Shown here: positions 25,759 to 34,366 of the stretch, one piece after another
Numbering within the stretch: position 1 is the stretch's first letter
Layout: each line of letters begins with the position of its first letter
From: Meiothermus sp. CFH 77666
GTDB lineage: Bacteria; Deinococcota; Deinococci; Deinococcales; Thermaceae
Reading direction: 5' to 3'
Length of the DNA stretch: 64,000 nucleotides
Assembly (NCBI RefSeq): GCF_017497985.1
Contig: NZ_JAGDFV010000008.1
Location: forward strand, 41,869-105,868
Notes under the pieces: model-generated
Told to the model about the DNA's origin: nothing
Databases searched by the model: none
The model's input: only the letters and a program-made list of their open reading frames with translations
Position numbers and translations under genes: made by a program

Positions 25759-26958
25759 GTGAAGCGTCTGCTAGCTTCGTTGGTGTTGCTAACCGGATTG
25801 GCCTCGGCTCAGACCGAAATTTCGTTCTGGCATAGCATGGATGGGCCTGCCGAGCGAGTGATCGCGCAGTTTGCGAGCGCCTTTAATGCCTCGCAACGTA
25901 ACTACCGGGTGACGCCGCGCCTGATCGGCGACTACCGCGAGGGCGAGACCCGGCTCCTGGCGGCCCTGCGGGCCGGTGGCGCCCCGGTCATGTTCCAGGC
26001 TGAGATTCTGCTGTTCCCCCGCCTGGTGGCCGAGGGGGTGGTGCTGCCGCTGGATGAACTGGCGAATGCTCTGCCCAAAGCCTTCACCGACGACTTGTTC
26101 GAGGCTGCCTGGGATTATGGCCTGATTAATAGCCGTCGCTATGGGCTGCCCTTCAACACCTCGACCCCGGTGCTCTTCTTCAACGAGAACCAACTGCGGG
26201 CCAGGGGGCTCAAAGTGCCCAGCAACTGGCGGGAGTTCGAGCAGGCGGCCAAGGGGCTCACGAGTCGTACTTCCAAGGGCTTTATTGCCCTGTCGGAGTC
26301 GTGGACGTTTGAGGCCCAGGTGACCAGCCGGGGGGGCAACCTGGTTACGGCGGACGGACGGCCCAACTTTACCTCCAAAGAAGTGGTGGAGGCCCTCGAG
26401 TTCCTGCAGCGCCTGGGACGCGAAGGCAGTACCAGTGTGCGCAACCTCTCCGAGAGCTTCTTTGCCCAGACCGATTTCATCCGCACCAAGGGCATGATGG
26501 TGATGGCCTCGATTGCCAACTGGCCGGCTGCCGAAAATGCTTCCTTCGTTTTCAAGCTGGGTGTGGCTCCCATCCCCCGTGAACCGGGCGGCAAGGTGCC
26601 CCTGGGCGGGGCGCAACTGGTGGTGCTGCGTGGGGCCAGCCCGGAGCAGCAACGCGGGGCCTTCGAGTTCTGGCGATTCCTGATGGAACCCCAGAACATC
26701 AAGACCTGGGTGGAGGCCAGCTACTACGTGCCCTTGCGCAAGTCGGCGACGCCCTTGCTGGAAGCCTTCTACCGCGAGAACCCCTACCGCAAGGTGGCCT
26801 TCGAGCAGGTGGCGGTGGCCCAGCCTCGCCCCCGGGTGCCGCAGTTTGCAGTTTGGCGGAACTTCCTGGAAGAAGCCCTAGAAAAAGCCCTCAAGGGCAA
26901 CGTGCCCGCCCGTCAGGCCCTGGAAGAAGCCCAGCGCAAGGCGGAAGCTGCACGCTGA
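25759..26958 (+). CDS. UgpB-like extracellular solute-binding protein, copy 2
   Basis: 399 residues from GTG 25759, with AGGAGG 5 nt upstream. Signal peptide MKRLLASLVLLTGLASAQ. It aligns end to end with copy 1 (FNASQRNYRVTPRLIGDYREG vs FNASQREYRIVPSFVGDYREG; shared GGAPVMFQAEI-type, FWRFLMEP and ALKGN blocks), roughly half the positions being identical by eye. Ligand-contact regions differ, so the pair may give one permease two substrate ranges. Own promoter region after a terminator. Confidence 0.9.
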   Translation: MKRLLASLVLLTGLASAQTEISFWHSMDGPAERVIAQFASAFNASQRNYRVTPRLIGDYREGETRLLAALRAGGAPVMFQAEILLFPRLVAEGVVLPLDELANALPKAFTDDLFEAAWDYGLINSRRYGLPFNTSTPVLFFNENQLRARGLKVPSNWREFEQAAKGLTSRTSKGFIALSESWTFEAQVTSRGGNLVTADGRPNFTSKEVVEALEFLQRLGREGSTSVRNLSESFFAQTDFIRTKGMMVMASIANWPAAENASFVFKLGVAPIPREPGGKVPLGGAQLVVLRGASPEQQRGAFEFWRFLMEPQNIKTWVEASYYVPLRKSATPLLEAFYRENPYRKVAFEQVAVAQPRPRVPQFAVWRNFLEEALEKALKGNVPARQALEEAQRKAEAAR

Positions 26959-26996
26959 TGGCGATTCTGGGTGGTCATACCGAATGCACAGAGTTA

Positions 26997-27090
26997 GAGC
27001 GCTCTTCACAAAAATCGAGCCAACCAGGACTCAGAATTCTGTGTCCAGGAGAGAACAGTGGCTGCCTGAGTGCGCAACCTGCGTATGGGT
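26997..27090 (-). repeat. GAGCGCTCTTC element, copy 2 (degenerate at one end)
   Basis: From GAGCGCTCTTCACA through GACTCAGAATTCTG to GAACAGTGGC it matches the reverse complement of 32221-32320; beyond 27062 the match decays. Confidence 0.75.
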
Positions 27091-27145
27091 CTAGACGTAT
27101 TTTCATTTTCGTGGACGGTCACTCCTGTGAAGTTTGGTATAGGAC

Positions 27146-28327
27146 TTACAGCTCATCTTCCAGCAGCGCCTCCCAGGTCTGCTGCCGCCGGATCACTTCC
27201 CAGCCTTGGCCGATCCAGAGCAACTCGGCAGGGCGCGGGGTGTCGAGGTAGTTGCTGCTCATGCTGCTGGCGTAGGCCCCGCCTAGCAGGATGGCCAGCA
27301 GATCGCCCTCCCTGGGCTCGGGCAGGGTAACATCCCGCGCCAGCACATCCCCCGACTCGCAGGCCGGGCCCGCCAGGTCGTAGGTTGCTTTGACGGGGTT
27401 TTTGTAGAGCGGCTCCACGGGGTGAATGGCGCCATAGAGCATGGGCCGGATCAGCTGGCTCATGCCCGCGTCAATGAGCAGGTAGTTGCGCCGGGTGCGC
27501 TTGACACCCCAGCAGCGCGTGAGCAGCACCCCGGCTTCCGAGACCAGATAGCGGCCTGGCTCCAGCCATAGCTCGGCGCTATGTTTGCGGGCCAGCGCGG
27601 CAGCCTGTGCTCCTAACGCCCCCAGGTCGAGGCCCAGCCCAAAACCACCCCCCAGGTTCATCACCTGAAAGGGACCGTGGGTGCGGTAGAGCGCGTCCAT
27701 TACCGCGTAGCCCGCCCGGTAGTCCTCGGGGTGCTCGAGGGCCGACCCCAGGTGAATGTGCAGGCCCAGCACTTCCAGGCGGCTGCGGCGGGCTAGCTCG
27801 AGGGCGGCCCCCACCTCTTCGGGCAAAATGCCGAACTTGCTCTCGCCGCGCCCAGTGGCCAGATGGTCGTGGGTGGCGATGGGCAGATCGGGGTTGACCC
27901 TTAAAAGAACCCGGGCCTTGGGCAGCATCTTGATGGCCCGCCTCAGGTCGGCCAGGGAGTCGAGGCCCAGAATCGGGATGCCAATCCGGTTGAGCTCCAG
28001 GAGCATGGCCGGGGTCTTCACGGGCCCATTCAGCAACACCTCGTTGCGCTGGAAACCAGCCTTGTAGGCCCGGTAGACCTCGCCCAGGCTTACGGCCTCC
28101 ACAAAAACCCCCTGCTCGAGCAGCCGCCGCAGCAGGCCCAGGCGGGGGTTGGCCTTCATGGCATAGAAAATTTCGGCGCCCGGAAAGGCTTTTTGCAGAC
28201 GCTCCAGCCGATCCAGAATGACTTGCAGGTCGTAGGCATAAAACGGGGTGGGGAAGAGGCGGGCCGCTTCCTTGAGGGCTTCTCTAAACTCAGGTCGCAG
28301 GGCGGTGTAGGATTGGGACATGCTCAT
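27146..28327 (-). CDS. lysA: Diaminopimelate decarboxylase
   Basis: 393 residues. FYAMKANPRLGLL carries the PLP lysine, NLGGGFGLG the phosphate-binding glycines, EPGRYLVSEAG and GPACESGDVLARD the substrate and active-site Cys region. It makes L-lysine from meso-diaminopimelate by decarboxylation. ATG 28327 has GAGGGG 8 nt upstream; an ATG two codons later is possible. Its 5' end overlaps the divergent amidotransferase start at 28320 by up to 8 bases, so the two promoters must lie inside each other's genes. Confidence 0.93.
   Translation of the reverse strand: MSMSQSYTALRPEFREALKEAARLFPTPFYAYDLQVILDRLERLQKAFPGAEIFYAMKANPRLGLLRRLLEQGVFVEAVSLGEVYRAYKAGFQRNEVLLNGPVKTPAMLLELNRIGIPILGLDSLADLRRAIKMLPKARVLLRVNPDLPIATHDHLATGRGESKFGILPEEVGAALELARRSRLEVLGLHIHLGSALEHPEDYRAGYAVMDALYRTHGPFQVMNLGGGFGLGLDLGALGAQAAALARKHSAELWLEPGRYLVSEAGVLLTRCWGVKRTRRNYLLIDAGMSQLIRPMLYGAIHPVEPLYKNPVKATYDLAGPACESGDVLARDVTLPEPREGDLLAILLGGAYASSMSSNYLDTPRPAELLWIGQGWEVIRRQQTWEALLEDEL
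28308..28313 (+). promoter_or_regulatory. -10 element of leaderless amidotransferase gene
   Basis: TAGGAT, 6 nt before ATG 28320 and within the lysA coding region. Confidence 0.5.
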
Positions 28328-29027
28328 CGGTGTGACCCCTCAGTCGCGCAGCACAGAAGGTCTTTTTCGTACCAAAATCTGGGGCTTGCTCGAGCCCTAC
28401 ATACGGGCGCTGGAAAGCCAGGGTGCGAGCATTGTAATCCTTCCCCCTCAGGCTAGCGATAGACTGCCTGCCCTGCTGCACAAACTCGATGGGGTCTTGC
28501 TGCCGGGGGGCGTGGATGTAGACCCGGCTCACTTTGGCGAGGAGCCCATTCCGGAGATGGGCGAGGTGAGCTTAGAGCGCGATGCCCTAGAGCTGTTTGT
28601 GGCTCGCTACACCGCCCAGCACGGCATCCCCACCCTGGGGGTTTGCCGGGGGGTACAGGTGATGAACGTGGCCCTGGGGGGTAGCCTCTACCAGGATCTG
28701 CCCGCCCAGGGCTTCCGTACCGTGCAGCACTACCAGAAAGCCGAGCCGCCGGTGCTGGGCCACAGCGTCGAACAGACCGGCCAGAGCCCCCTGAACAAGC
28801 TCTTTGCGCCTCGTTTTCGGGTGAACTCCTACCACCACCAGGCCCTCAAAGACCTGGCTCCAGGGCTCTGCCCAGTCGCCACCGCGCCCGACGGCATCGT
28901 AGAGGCGGTGGTGCTGGAGGGCCACCCCTTCTACCTGGGGGTACAGTGGCACCCTGAGCTGCTGCCGGAGCAGTGGGGAATTTTCCGCGCACTGGTGGAG
29001 GCTGCCGCCAAACAACCGGTCGGCTAA
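28320..29027 (+). CDS. Gamma-glutamyl-gamma-aminobutyrate hydrolase-like class I amidotransferase (peptidase C26)
   Basis: 235 residues. GVCRGVQVMNVALGG holds the nucleophilic Cys (~103), and GVQWHPEL the catalytic His with its following Glu. LLPGGVDVDPAHFGEEP is the typical C26 oxyanion and substrate block. PuuD-type enzymes cleave gamma-glutamyl bonds, for instance in putrescine breakdown. The divergent lysA neighbour and absence of other puu genes leave the substrate open. TAGGAT 6 nt before the ATG suggests leaderless translation. Confidence 0.88.
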   Translation: MLIGVTPQSRSTEGLFRTKIWGLLEPYIRALESQGASIVILPPQASDRLPALLHKLDGVLLPGGVDVDPAHFGEEPIPEMGEVSLERDALELFVARYTAQHGIPTLGVCRGVQVMNVALGGSLYQDLPAQGFRTVQHYQKAEPPVLGHSVEQTGQSPLNKLFAPRFRVNSYHHQALKDLAPGLCPVATAPDGIVEAVVLEGHPFYLGVQWHPELLPEQWGIFRALVEAAAKQPVG

Positions 29028-29083
29028 ACGGCACTACAAGAATGCAGGTGAGGTCTCCCGTACCAACTTTCAGCGAACCCATA

Positions 29084-29147
29084 AGGTGGGGGTGGGAAGT
29101 GGGTGGTGGGCTTCTGACGTCTACCTCCTACAGGATGCAGAGTGTTT
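29084..29147. repeat. GT-rich intergenic element, copy 1
   Basis: GGTGGGGGTGGGAAGTGGG...ACGTCTACCTCCTA, similar to 38447-38518 and 44615-44702. Beyond it, 29159-29205 holds a weak match to the GAGCGCTCTTC element (GAACAGAGCAGTGGC, GTGAAGGGCGC). The gap 29028-29417 has no gene. Confidence 0.6.
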
Positions 29148-29387
29148 TAGGTGCTCGACTGAACAGAGCAGTGGCCGCGCTATCTGTGAAGGGCGCTATA
29201 CAACCTTGGTTTTCGCAGGGTTATTCCTGGCGTTTTTGCCCCATGAGAACTACCCTCAGGATTGCTTGTGTCCAGGATGAGGTAAACCATGAAAATTGAA
29301 GGAACCTTAACCCGGCTGTGAGGGTTTCTTAATGTCGTTTTGAACCACCCTACTTTTTTGTGCGCTATACACTGGGTTTAGTGCGGG

Positions 29388-29393
29388 TATCCT
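29388..29393 (+). promoter_or_regulatory. Candidate -10 element of the coiled-coil gene
   Basis: TATCCT directly before the ATG at 29394. A transcript starting near 29400 would exclude that ATG and leave GGAGGT upstream of TTG 29418, supporting the TTG start. A second candidate, TATACA at 29366 with TTGAAC 20 bp upstream, would include the ATG. Confidence 0.4.
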
Positions 29394-29417
29394 ATGGTTT
29401 TATCTGGAGGTCAGGGC

Positions 29418-32132
29418 TTGTCGCTGTATCAGACTCTTAGTAGATCCCTCGAGCCCATGCTGGGCGAGCGCACCCGGATGGTGCTGGAAGAAGGGGTGCG
29501 TCGGCTGGGCATCAGCCCGGACAAGCTCGATGCATCCCAGGCCGAGGTGATTCTCAAACGCCTGGTTTACCGCGAGCTTCAGACCAAAATGAGCCCCAAT
29601 GCGGCCCGCAGTCGCATTGAAGAGATGCTTAAGGAACTGGGCATCGGCGGGGGGAACGGTACTAAAGCCAGTGCAGACAAGCTTTCGGCCCATGCCAAAG
29701 GCGTACTGGCCGACCTCGAGGCCGGCCTCAAGCGCTTTAGCCTGTATCTGGACTGGCCCGAGGTAGGGCGTTTGCGTGGCCTGATCAATGTGATCAAAAA
29801 AGACCCCGAGGCCTCGGCGGTGCGGGCTTTGCTGCGCGAAGGGCAGGAAGTACTGGCAGCGCTCGAGGAAAGGCTCCAGTCGGCCCTGCTGCGCCAGACC
29901 CGCGACATTGCCGATCTCGAGGTCTCCCTGCAACGAGTGCAGAGCGTGGGCGGCCCCAAAGTAAAGCGTCTGGAAGGTCTGATTCGCCAGATTCAGGAGG
30001 CGCACGCCCAGGAAACCCTGGCTTCGGCGGAAGTGGAAAGGGCCCGGGCCCTGGCTGCCGAGATGCGCAAGCTGGTCGAGTCGTCGGTGGTGCAAAACCC
30101 GCCCAGCGAGGCGGTCATCACGCTGGACACCATTGAAGACCTTCCGGCAGCGGATCGCCCCACCGAGCCCCAGGTGGTGATCAAAGACCCCACCATCGAA
30201 GCGCCTCCAATGGCCAAAGAGGCAGCCGACGACTTCAATGACGAAGCCCTGGTGCTCGAGCTCGACTTCGACGCCCTGACCGCCGAGCAGCAGTCGCGCA
30301 TCCGCGAGATTGACCTGGCCGAGGATACCCGGCACCTCGAGGCCCTCAAAGAACGCTATGCGGCGGTACTGGGCTTTCCAAAAATTGCCAGCGAACTGGC
30401 TACCCTGCAGGCTGAACTGGGGGCCGGGAACCCCCTGGGTGAGCGCTTGAAAGCCTTTGAAGAATTACTAAAGGCCACCCATACCGAAGCCCTGGCCGAA
30501 GCGCGGGTACGCTACGAGTGGCTGGCTGACCGGCTGGGGCGCCTCGATCTGGCCCCTGATAAGGCCGCCCCGGTTCAGGCCCGACTGGCGGTGGTGCTGG
30601 AAACGTTGCATGCCGGGGGGCTGCCACAGGAGCTCTCGGAGCTGGAGCGGGCGGTGGAAAGCCTCGAGGCCGAAGCGAAAGCCAACCGTGAGATTCGCGA
30701 GCGCCAGGCCCGCCTTGAACACGCCCTGGCCACCCTGCGCACCGAAGCTGAACATGCCCTCTCGCCCTTCCGGGGGCACCCGCGGGTGGAGTCTTTCATG
30801 ATGGCTCTGGCGGGCGTGGACATTTCCGAGTCTGCACTCCAGACCCTGCGCCAGGAACTCTCCGAGCTGCTGTCCCACCTGGCGCGTGAGCGCGAAGAAG
30901 AAAGCCTCAAGCGGATGGGTTTGCGAGCGACGGTGCAGGCCCTGCCCACCCTCGAGGTTCTTGATCTGGACAAAAAGAACCTCATTCAGCAGATTGAACA
31001 GGGGACGGGTAGCCTGGCCGAACTCGAGCGGGCCGTGGGGCAGTTGGTGGACAAGGCCAAGGGGCTGGTAGCAAGCAAGCTGGATGCCCTCGAGGCGCGC
31101 ATTCGCACCCTCGAGCAGACCCTCAAGGAGTCCCTGATCGAACTCAAGCAGCCCTTGCAGGCTACCCGCGAAGCGCTGGCCCAGGGCCGCATCGCCGACC
31201 CCACCCCCCTGGAGCGGGCGCTGGGCGAGCTGATTGCCGCCCGCCGGGCCGCTATAGCCGAGGAGCTCTCGCGATACGAGATGGCAGCCCGCAGCATGAA
31301 GGGCCTGGGGGGCGAAGAACTCGAGGACAAGGTAGCCCAGGCCCGGGCCTACCTCCAGACTGGCGAGCTGCCCGACCTGACCGAAATTCACACTTTGCTG
31401 GGCCGCCTGCGCCGGGCCCAGGAAACCCTGCGGGCCGAGCTGGGTGGGCGCATCGGTGCGCTCCTGGAGGCCTACAACACCCACAAAAGCGTCGGCGGCG
31501 AAACAGTTCTGCGCCTGAAGCCCCTTTGCGATTTTCTGCTCTCGGCCTCTGACCGGCTGCCCCGCCTGGGGGTGAGCGGCCTGCTCGAGGTGCGCCGGGC
31601 CCTGGAAGAGGCCGAACGGTTGGAAGCTCAGCTAGCCCAGGAACATGCGGCAGCCCAGAGCCTGCTGCAAGAGCTCAAGGGGGCCGACCTCGAGTCCTTG
31701 CTGGATGTCTTCGAGTCCCCCACCCAACTCAGCACCCCTTCCCGGCCCGAACCCGCCAAACCCGCTCCCGAAGCCACCCCAGCGCCACAGCCCCCGGCCT
31801 TGACCCCTGTCTCATCGGTTCAGGCTGAAGTGCTGGCCCAGTTTCAGATACGTGGGGTGGAGGCGGTTGCCCTCATCGAGGCGGGCCAGGTGGTGGCCGG
31901 AAGCCTGCCTTTTGCCTCTGGCAGTGCCCAGATGGTCTTCGACGATCTTTCGAATCTGGCCAACGAACTCACCGGGCAGTCGGCCCAGCTCTCGGTTATT
32001 TCGCTGCCCCAGTGGGTACTGGTGCTGGTACCCCTGAGGCAAAAAGGGCTGGTGATTCTGGCCGAAAAAGCCCTGCTCTCCCGCCTGTTAGCCCTCATTG
32101 AGCGTCAGCGTGAGGCGCTGGAAGCACTCTGA
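29418..32132 (+). CDS. Large coiled-coil protein with a C-terminal Roadblock/LC7-like domain
   Basis: 904 residues from TTG 29418, which has GGAGGT with 6 nt spacing. An ATG at 29394 eight codons earlier lacks any ribosome site. Residues ~1-770 are almost entirely helical, rich in Leu, Glu, Ala and Arg with heptad spacing (LEERLQ, LEGLIRQIQEAH, LEARIRTLEQTLKE). A Pro-rich linker (~770-800) follows, then a ~105-residue alpha/beta domain with IRGVEAVALIEAGQVVAGSLP and QMVFDDLSNLANEL, resembling Roadblock/LC7 regulators of small GTPases. No signal peptide or membrane span. No function is known to me; a scaffold or polarity-type role is a guess. Confidence 0.8.
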   Translation: MSLYQTLSRSLEPMLGERTRMVLEEGVRRLGISPDKLDASQAEVILKRLVYRELQTKMSPNAARSRIEEMLKELGIGGGNGTKASADKLSAHAKGVLADLEAGLKRFSLYLDWPEVGRLRGLINVIKKDPEASAVRALLREGQEVLAALEERLQSALLRQTRDIADLEVSLQRVQSVGGPKVKRLEGLIRQIQEAHAQETLASAEVERARALAAEMRKLVESSVVQNPPSEAVITLDTIEDLPAADRPTEPQVVIKDPTIEAPPMAKEAADDFNDEALVLELDFDALTAEQQSRIREIDLAEDTRHLEALKERYAAVLGFPKIASELATLQAELGAGNPLGERLKAFEELLKATHTEALAEARVRYEWLADRLGRLDLAPDKAAPVQARLAVVLETLHAGGLPQELSELERAVESLEAEAKANREIRERQARLEHALATLRTEAEHALSPFRGHPRVESFMMALAGVDISESALQTLRQELSELLSHLAREREEESLKRMGLRATVQALPTLEVLDLDKKNLIQQIEQGTGSLAELERAVGQLVDKAKGLVASKLDALEARIRTLEQTLKESLIELKQPLQATREALAQGRIADPTPLERALGELIAARRAAIAEELSRYEMAARSMKGLGGEELEDKVAQARAYLQTGELPDLTEIHTLLGRLRRAQETLRAELGGRIGALLEAYNTHKSVGGETVLRLKPLCDFLLSASDRLPRLGVSGLLEVRRALEEAERLEAQLAQEHAAAQSLLQELKGADLESLLDVFESPTQLSTPSRPEPAKPAPEATPAPQPPALTPVSSVQAEVLAQFQIRGVEAVALIEAGQVVAGSLPFASGSAQMVFDDLSNLANELTGQSAQLSVISLPQWVLVLVPLRQKGLVILAEKALLSRLLALIERQREALEAL

Positions 32133-32159
32133 TACCAGATCTACCTGAATCCTTTTCCT

Positions 32160-32186
32160 ACTCCCCTTGCGGGAGAAGGTGGCAAT
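32160..32186 (+). repeat. Fragment of the ~155-bp element
   Basis: CTCCCCTTGCGGGAGAAGG followed by TGGCAATACC, matching the left end of the element at 8739 and 46939. Confidence 0.5.
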
Positions 32187-32220
32187 ACCAGCAATTCAGG
32201 ATAATAGTGCCGTTATTACC

Positions 32221-32320
32221 GCGCTCTTCGCAGGCGTGGCCGCTGGGATGGGCGGCCACTGTTCTGTCCAGGACGTAGAATTCTGAGTCCTGATTGGCTC
32301 GAGATTTGTGAAGAGCGCTC
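32221..32320 (+). repeat. GAGCGCTCTTC element, best copy, with terminal inverted repeats
   Basis: A 98-bp core flanked by perfect 9-bp terminal inverted repeats GCGCTCTTC (32221-32229) and GAAGAGCGC (32310-32318). It has inner palindromic parts (GGCGTGGCCGC/GCGGCCAC). Size and ends resemble non-autonomous MITE-like or BIME-like elements. No ORF inside. It fills most of the 256-base gap. Confidence 0.75.
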
Positions 32321-32388
32321 TAGCCATCGACAAATTTGATACTTTGATATGAGGAGGTGTGCGTATTGGTCGGAAGTGGGAAATACCG

Positions 32389-34290
32389 TCAGTCGCCGCT
32401 TCCGTGCACGTACTGAAGTTCGTACAGCTTGGCGTAGTAGCCGCCCTTTTGCAAAAGCTCGTCGTGGCTGCCCTCCTCGAGCAGCTTGCCCTTGCGGAAG
32501 ACCAGAATCCGGTCTACATGGCGGATGGTCGAGAGGCGATGGGCAATCACAATGGAGGTGCGCCCCTCCATCACCCGGTAGAGCGCGGCCTGAATCTTTT
32601 GTTCGGTCTCGGAGTCTACGTTGGCGGTGGCCTCGTCCAGAATCAGCAGGATGTCGGGGTTGTGCAGGATGGCTCGAGCCAGCGCCAGCAGTTGCTTTTG
32701 TCCGGTGGAAAGGCCGCCCCCCCGCTCATGCAGCACGGTCTGGTAGCCCTGGGGCAGTCGCTCGATGAACTCATCGGCGCCCACAAAAGCACAGACCTCG
32801 CGGATGCGCTCTGCGGTGATGCCATCGTCCCCTAGCCGCAGGTTCGACTCAATGCTGCCGCTAAACAAGAAAGGGTCTTGCAGCACGATGCCGATGGCCC
32901 GGCGCAGGTCGCGCTGGGCATAGTCGCGCACATCCACCCCGTCAATCCGAACAGCCCCTTGCTGCACGTCGTAGAAGCGGGCAATCAGGCTAATCACGCT
33001 GGTCTTGCCCGCGCCGGTAGCGCCTACCAGGGCAATCTTCTCGCCGGGCCGCACCCGGAAGCTCACCCCCCGCAGCACCCAGTCCCAGTCGTCTTTGGGC
33101 TCAGGGCTCAGGGCTGAGGGCCCCAGCCTGCTATCCCCTGCACCCTCTGCTTTTATTGGGCTGCTCATGGCTCCATCGGGTTTAGCCTCCCCGCGCTTGC
33201 CGTAGGCAAACCATACGTTCTCGAATTCAATCTGACCCCGGAAACGTTCAACTCGCCTAGCGTCGGGCTTGTCGTCTACTTCTTCCTCGGTATCCAGGAG
33301 TCCAAAAATACGCTCTGCCGAGGCCATGGCTGCTTGGAAGATGTTGAACTTGTCGGAGAGGTCTTGCAGGGGCTGAAAGAGCTGGCGCACGTAATCGGTA
33401 AATGCTACCAACAAGCCAAGGGTAATGGCCTGTTGCACCACCTGGCCGCCCCCGTACCACAGCACCAGGGCCACGGTGATTTCCCCCATAAAGCCCACCA
33501 GCGGAAAAAACAGGGCAAACCACTTGATGATATCCACCCAGGCCCTGCGGAGGTCGCTCGAGAGCAGGTTAAACTGGGCCTGGTTTTGGGGTTCCCGCAC
33601 AAAAAGCTGGGTGGTCTGTACCCCGGCCAGGTTTTCCTGGAGCGAAGCATTGACCCTGGCCAGCCGCAGCCGCATGGCTCGGTATGCATCGCGCATGCCG
33701 TTGCGAATCCAGGTGGTCACAGCCAGGAATATGGGCATGATGGCAAAAGCCACCAGCGCCAGCCGCCAGTCCAGCACCAGCATGAAGGTCATCAGGCCCA
33801 TAATCAGGGCGAAGTCGGCAATAAGCCCCACCAACCCGCCGGTGATGAACTGGTTGATGGCGTCCACATCGGAGGTGATGCGGGTCATCAGGCGGCCCAC
33901 CGGGTTACGGTCGTAGTAGCCGAGGTGCAGGCGCTGGAGCTTGGCGAAGATTTCCGAGCGCAGGTCGTAGAGGATGTGCTGCCCCACCCAGCTTATCAGG
34001 TAGGTCTGGGCGTAGTTGGCAATGAAGTCCACCACCCGCACCGCCAGAAACAGCGAGCAGATGAGGAGCAAGGTTTCGTAGCGCTGGGCCAGGGGTAGCA
34101 CCTCGCGCGGCACGATAGCGTGGTCAATGGCGTACTTAAGGAAAAGCGGGGTCGAGGCCGCCGTGAGGGTACCCACCACCAGGGCCAGCAAGGCCAGCCC
34201 CACTTGTTTCCAGTAGGGCCGCACATACACCAAAATGCGCCGGGCCAGTTTGGCGTCAAAACTCTTCTTAAAGGCTTCTTCTTCGTGCAT
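32389..34290 (-). CDS. Heterodimeric ABC exporter, subunit with the catalytic Walker B Glu
   Basis: 633 residues: a six-helix membrane domain (~1-330) and an ATPase domain (~350-633). Walker A GATGAGKT, Walker B LLILDEATA with catalytic Glu, and switch His in IAHRLST are intact. The signature reads LSTGQ instead of LSGGQ. The partner gene has the mirror-image defect, as in TmrAB- or BmrCD-type asymmetric exporters of drugs, lipids or peptides. A ~30-residue low-complexity insert (GPSALSPEPK...) between the first ATPase strands and Walker A is encoded by a heptanucleotide array. A ribosome site CGGAG lies 4 nt before the ATG. It is downstream of its partner. Confidence 0.92.
   Translation of the reverse strand: MHEEEAFKKSFDAKLARRILVYVRPYWKQVGLALLALVVGTLTAASTPLFLKYAIDHAIVPREVLPLAQRYETLLLICSLFLAVRVVDFIANYAQTYLISWVGQHILYDLRSEIFAKLQRLHLGYYDRNPVGRLMTRITSDVDAINQFITGGLVGLIADFALIMGLMTFMLVLDWRLALVAFAIMPIFLAVTTWIRNGMRDAYRAMRLRLARVNASLQENLAGVQTTQLFVREPQNQAQFNLLSSDLRRAWVDIIKWFALFFPLVGFMGEITVALVLWYGGGQVVQQAITLGLLVAFTDYVRQLFQPLQDLSDKFNIFQAAMASAERIFGLLDTEEEVDDKPDARRVERFRGQIEFENVWFAYGKRGEAKPDGAMSSPIKAEGAGDSRLGPSALSPEPKDDWDWVLRGVSFRVRPGEKIALVGATGAGKTSVISLIARFYDVQQGAVRIDGVDVRDYAQRDLRRAIGIVLQDPFLFSGSIESNLRLGDDGITAERIREVCAFVGADEFIERLPQGYQTVLHERGGGLSTGQKQLLALARAILHNPDILLILDEATANVDSETEQKIQAALYRVMEGRTSIVIAHRLSTIRHVDRILVFRKGKLLEEGSHDELLQKGGYYAKLYELQYVHGSGD
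33094..33150. repeat. Heptanucleotide array 11, inside an ABC exporter gene
   Basis: Units TCAGGGC TCAGGGC, TGAGGGC, CCCAGCC and so on, in 7-base phase within coding sequence. The array encodes the insert SRLGPSALSPEPK of the exporter ATPase domain. Confidence 0.75.
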
Positions 34291-34302
34291 AAGGCTCCGC
34301 TG

Positions 34303-34366
34303 CTGATAGCTAGTTGCTTATGGCTTATAGCTTTTTCTCGGCTATCCGCTATGGACTATGGGCGCT
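34303..34366. repeat. Heptanucleotide array 12
   Basis: Units TATGGCT TATAGCT, GGCTATC, CGCTATG, GACTATG fill the space between the two exporter genes. Confidence 0.75.

Noticed and set aside
29394-29417. ATG 29394 as start of the coiled-coil protein
   Set aside because: No ribosome site and a TATCCT immediately upstream; TTG 29418 has GGAGGT with ideal spacing.
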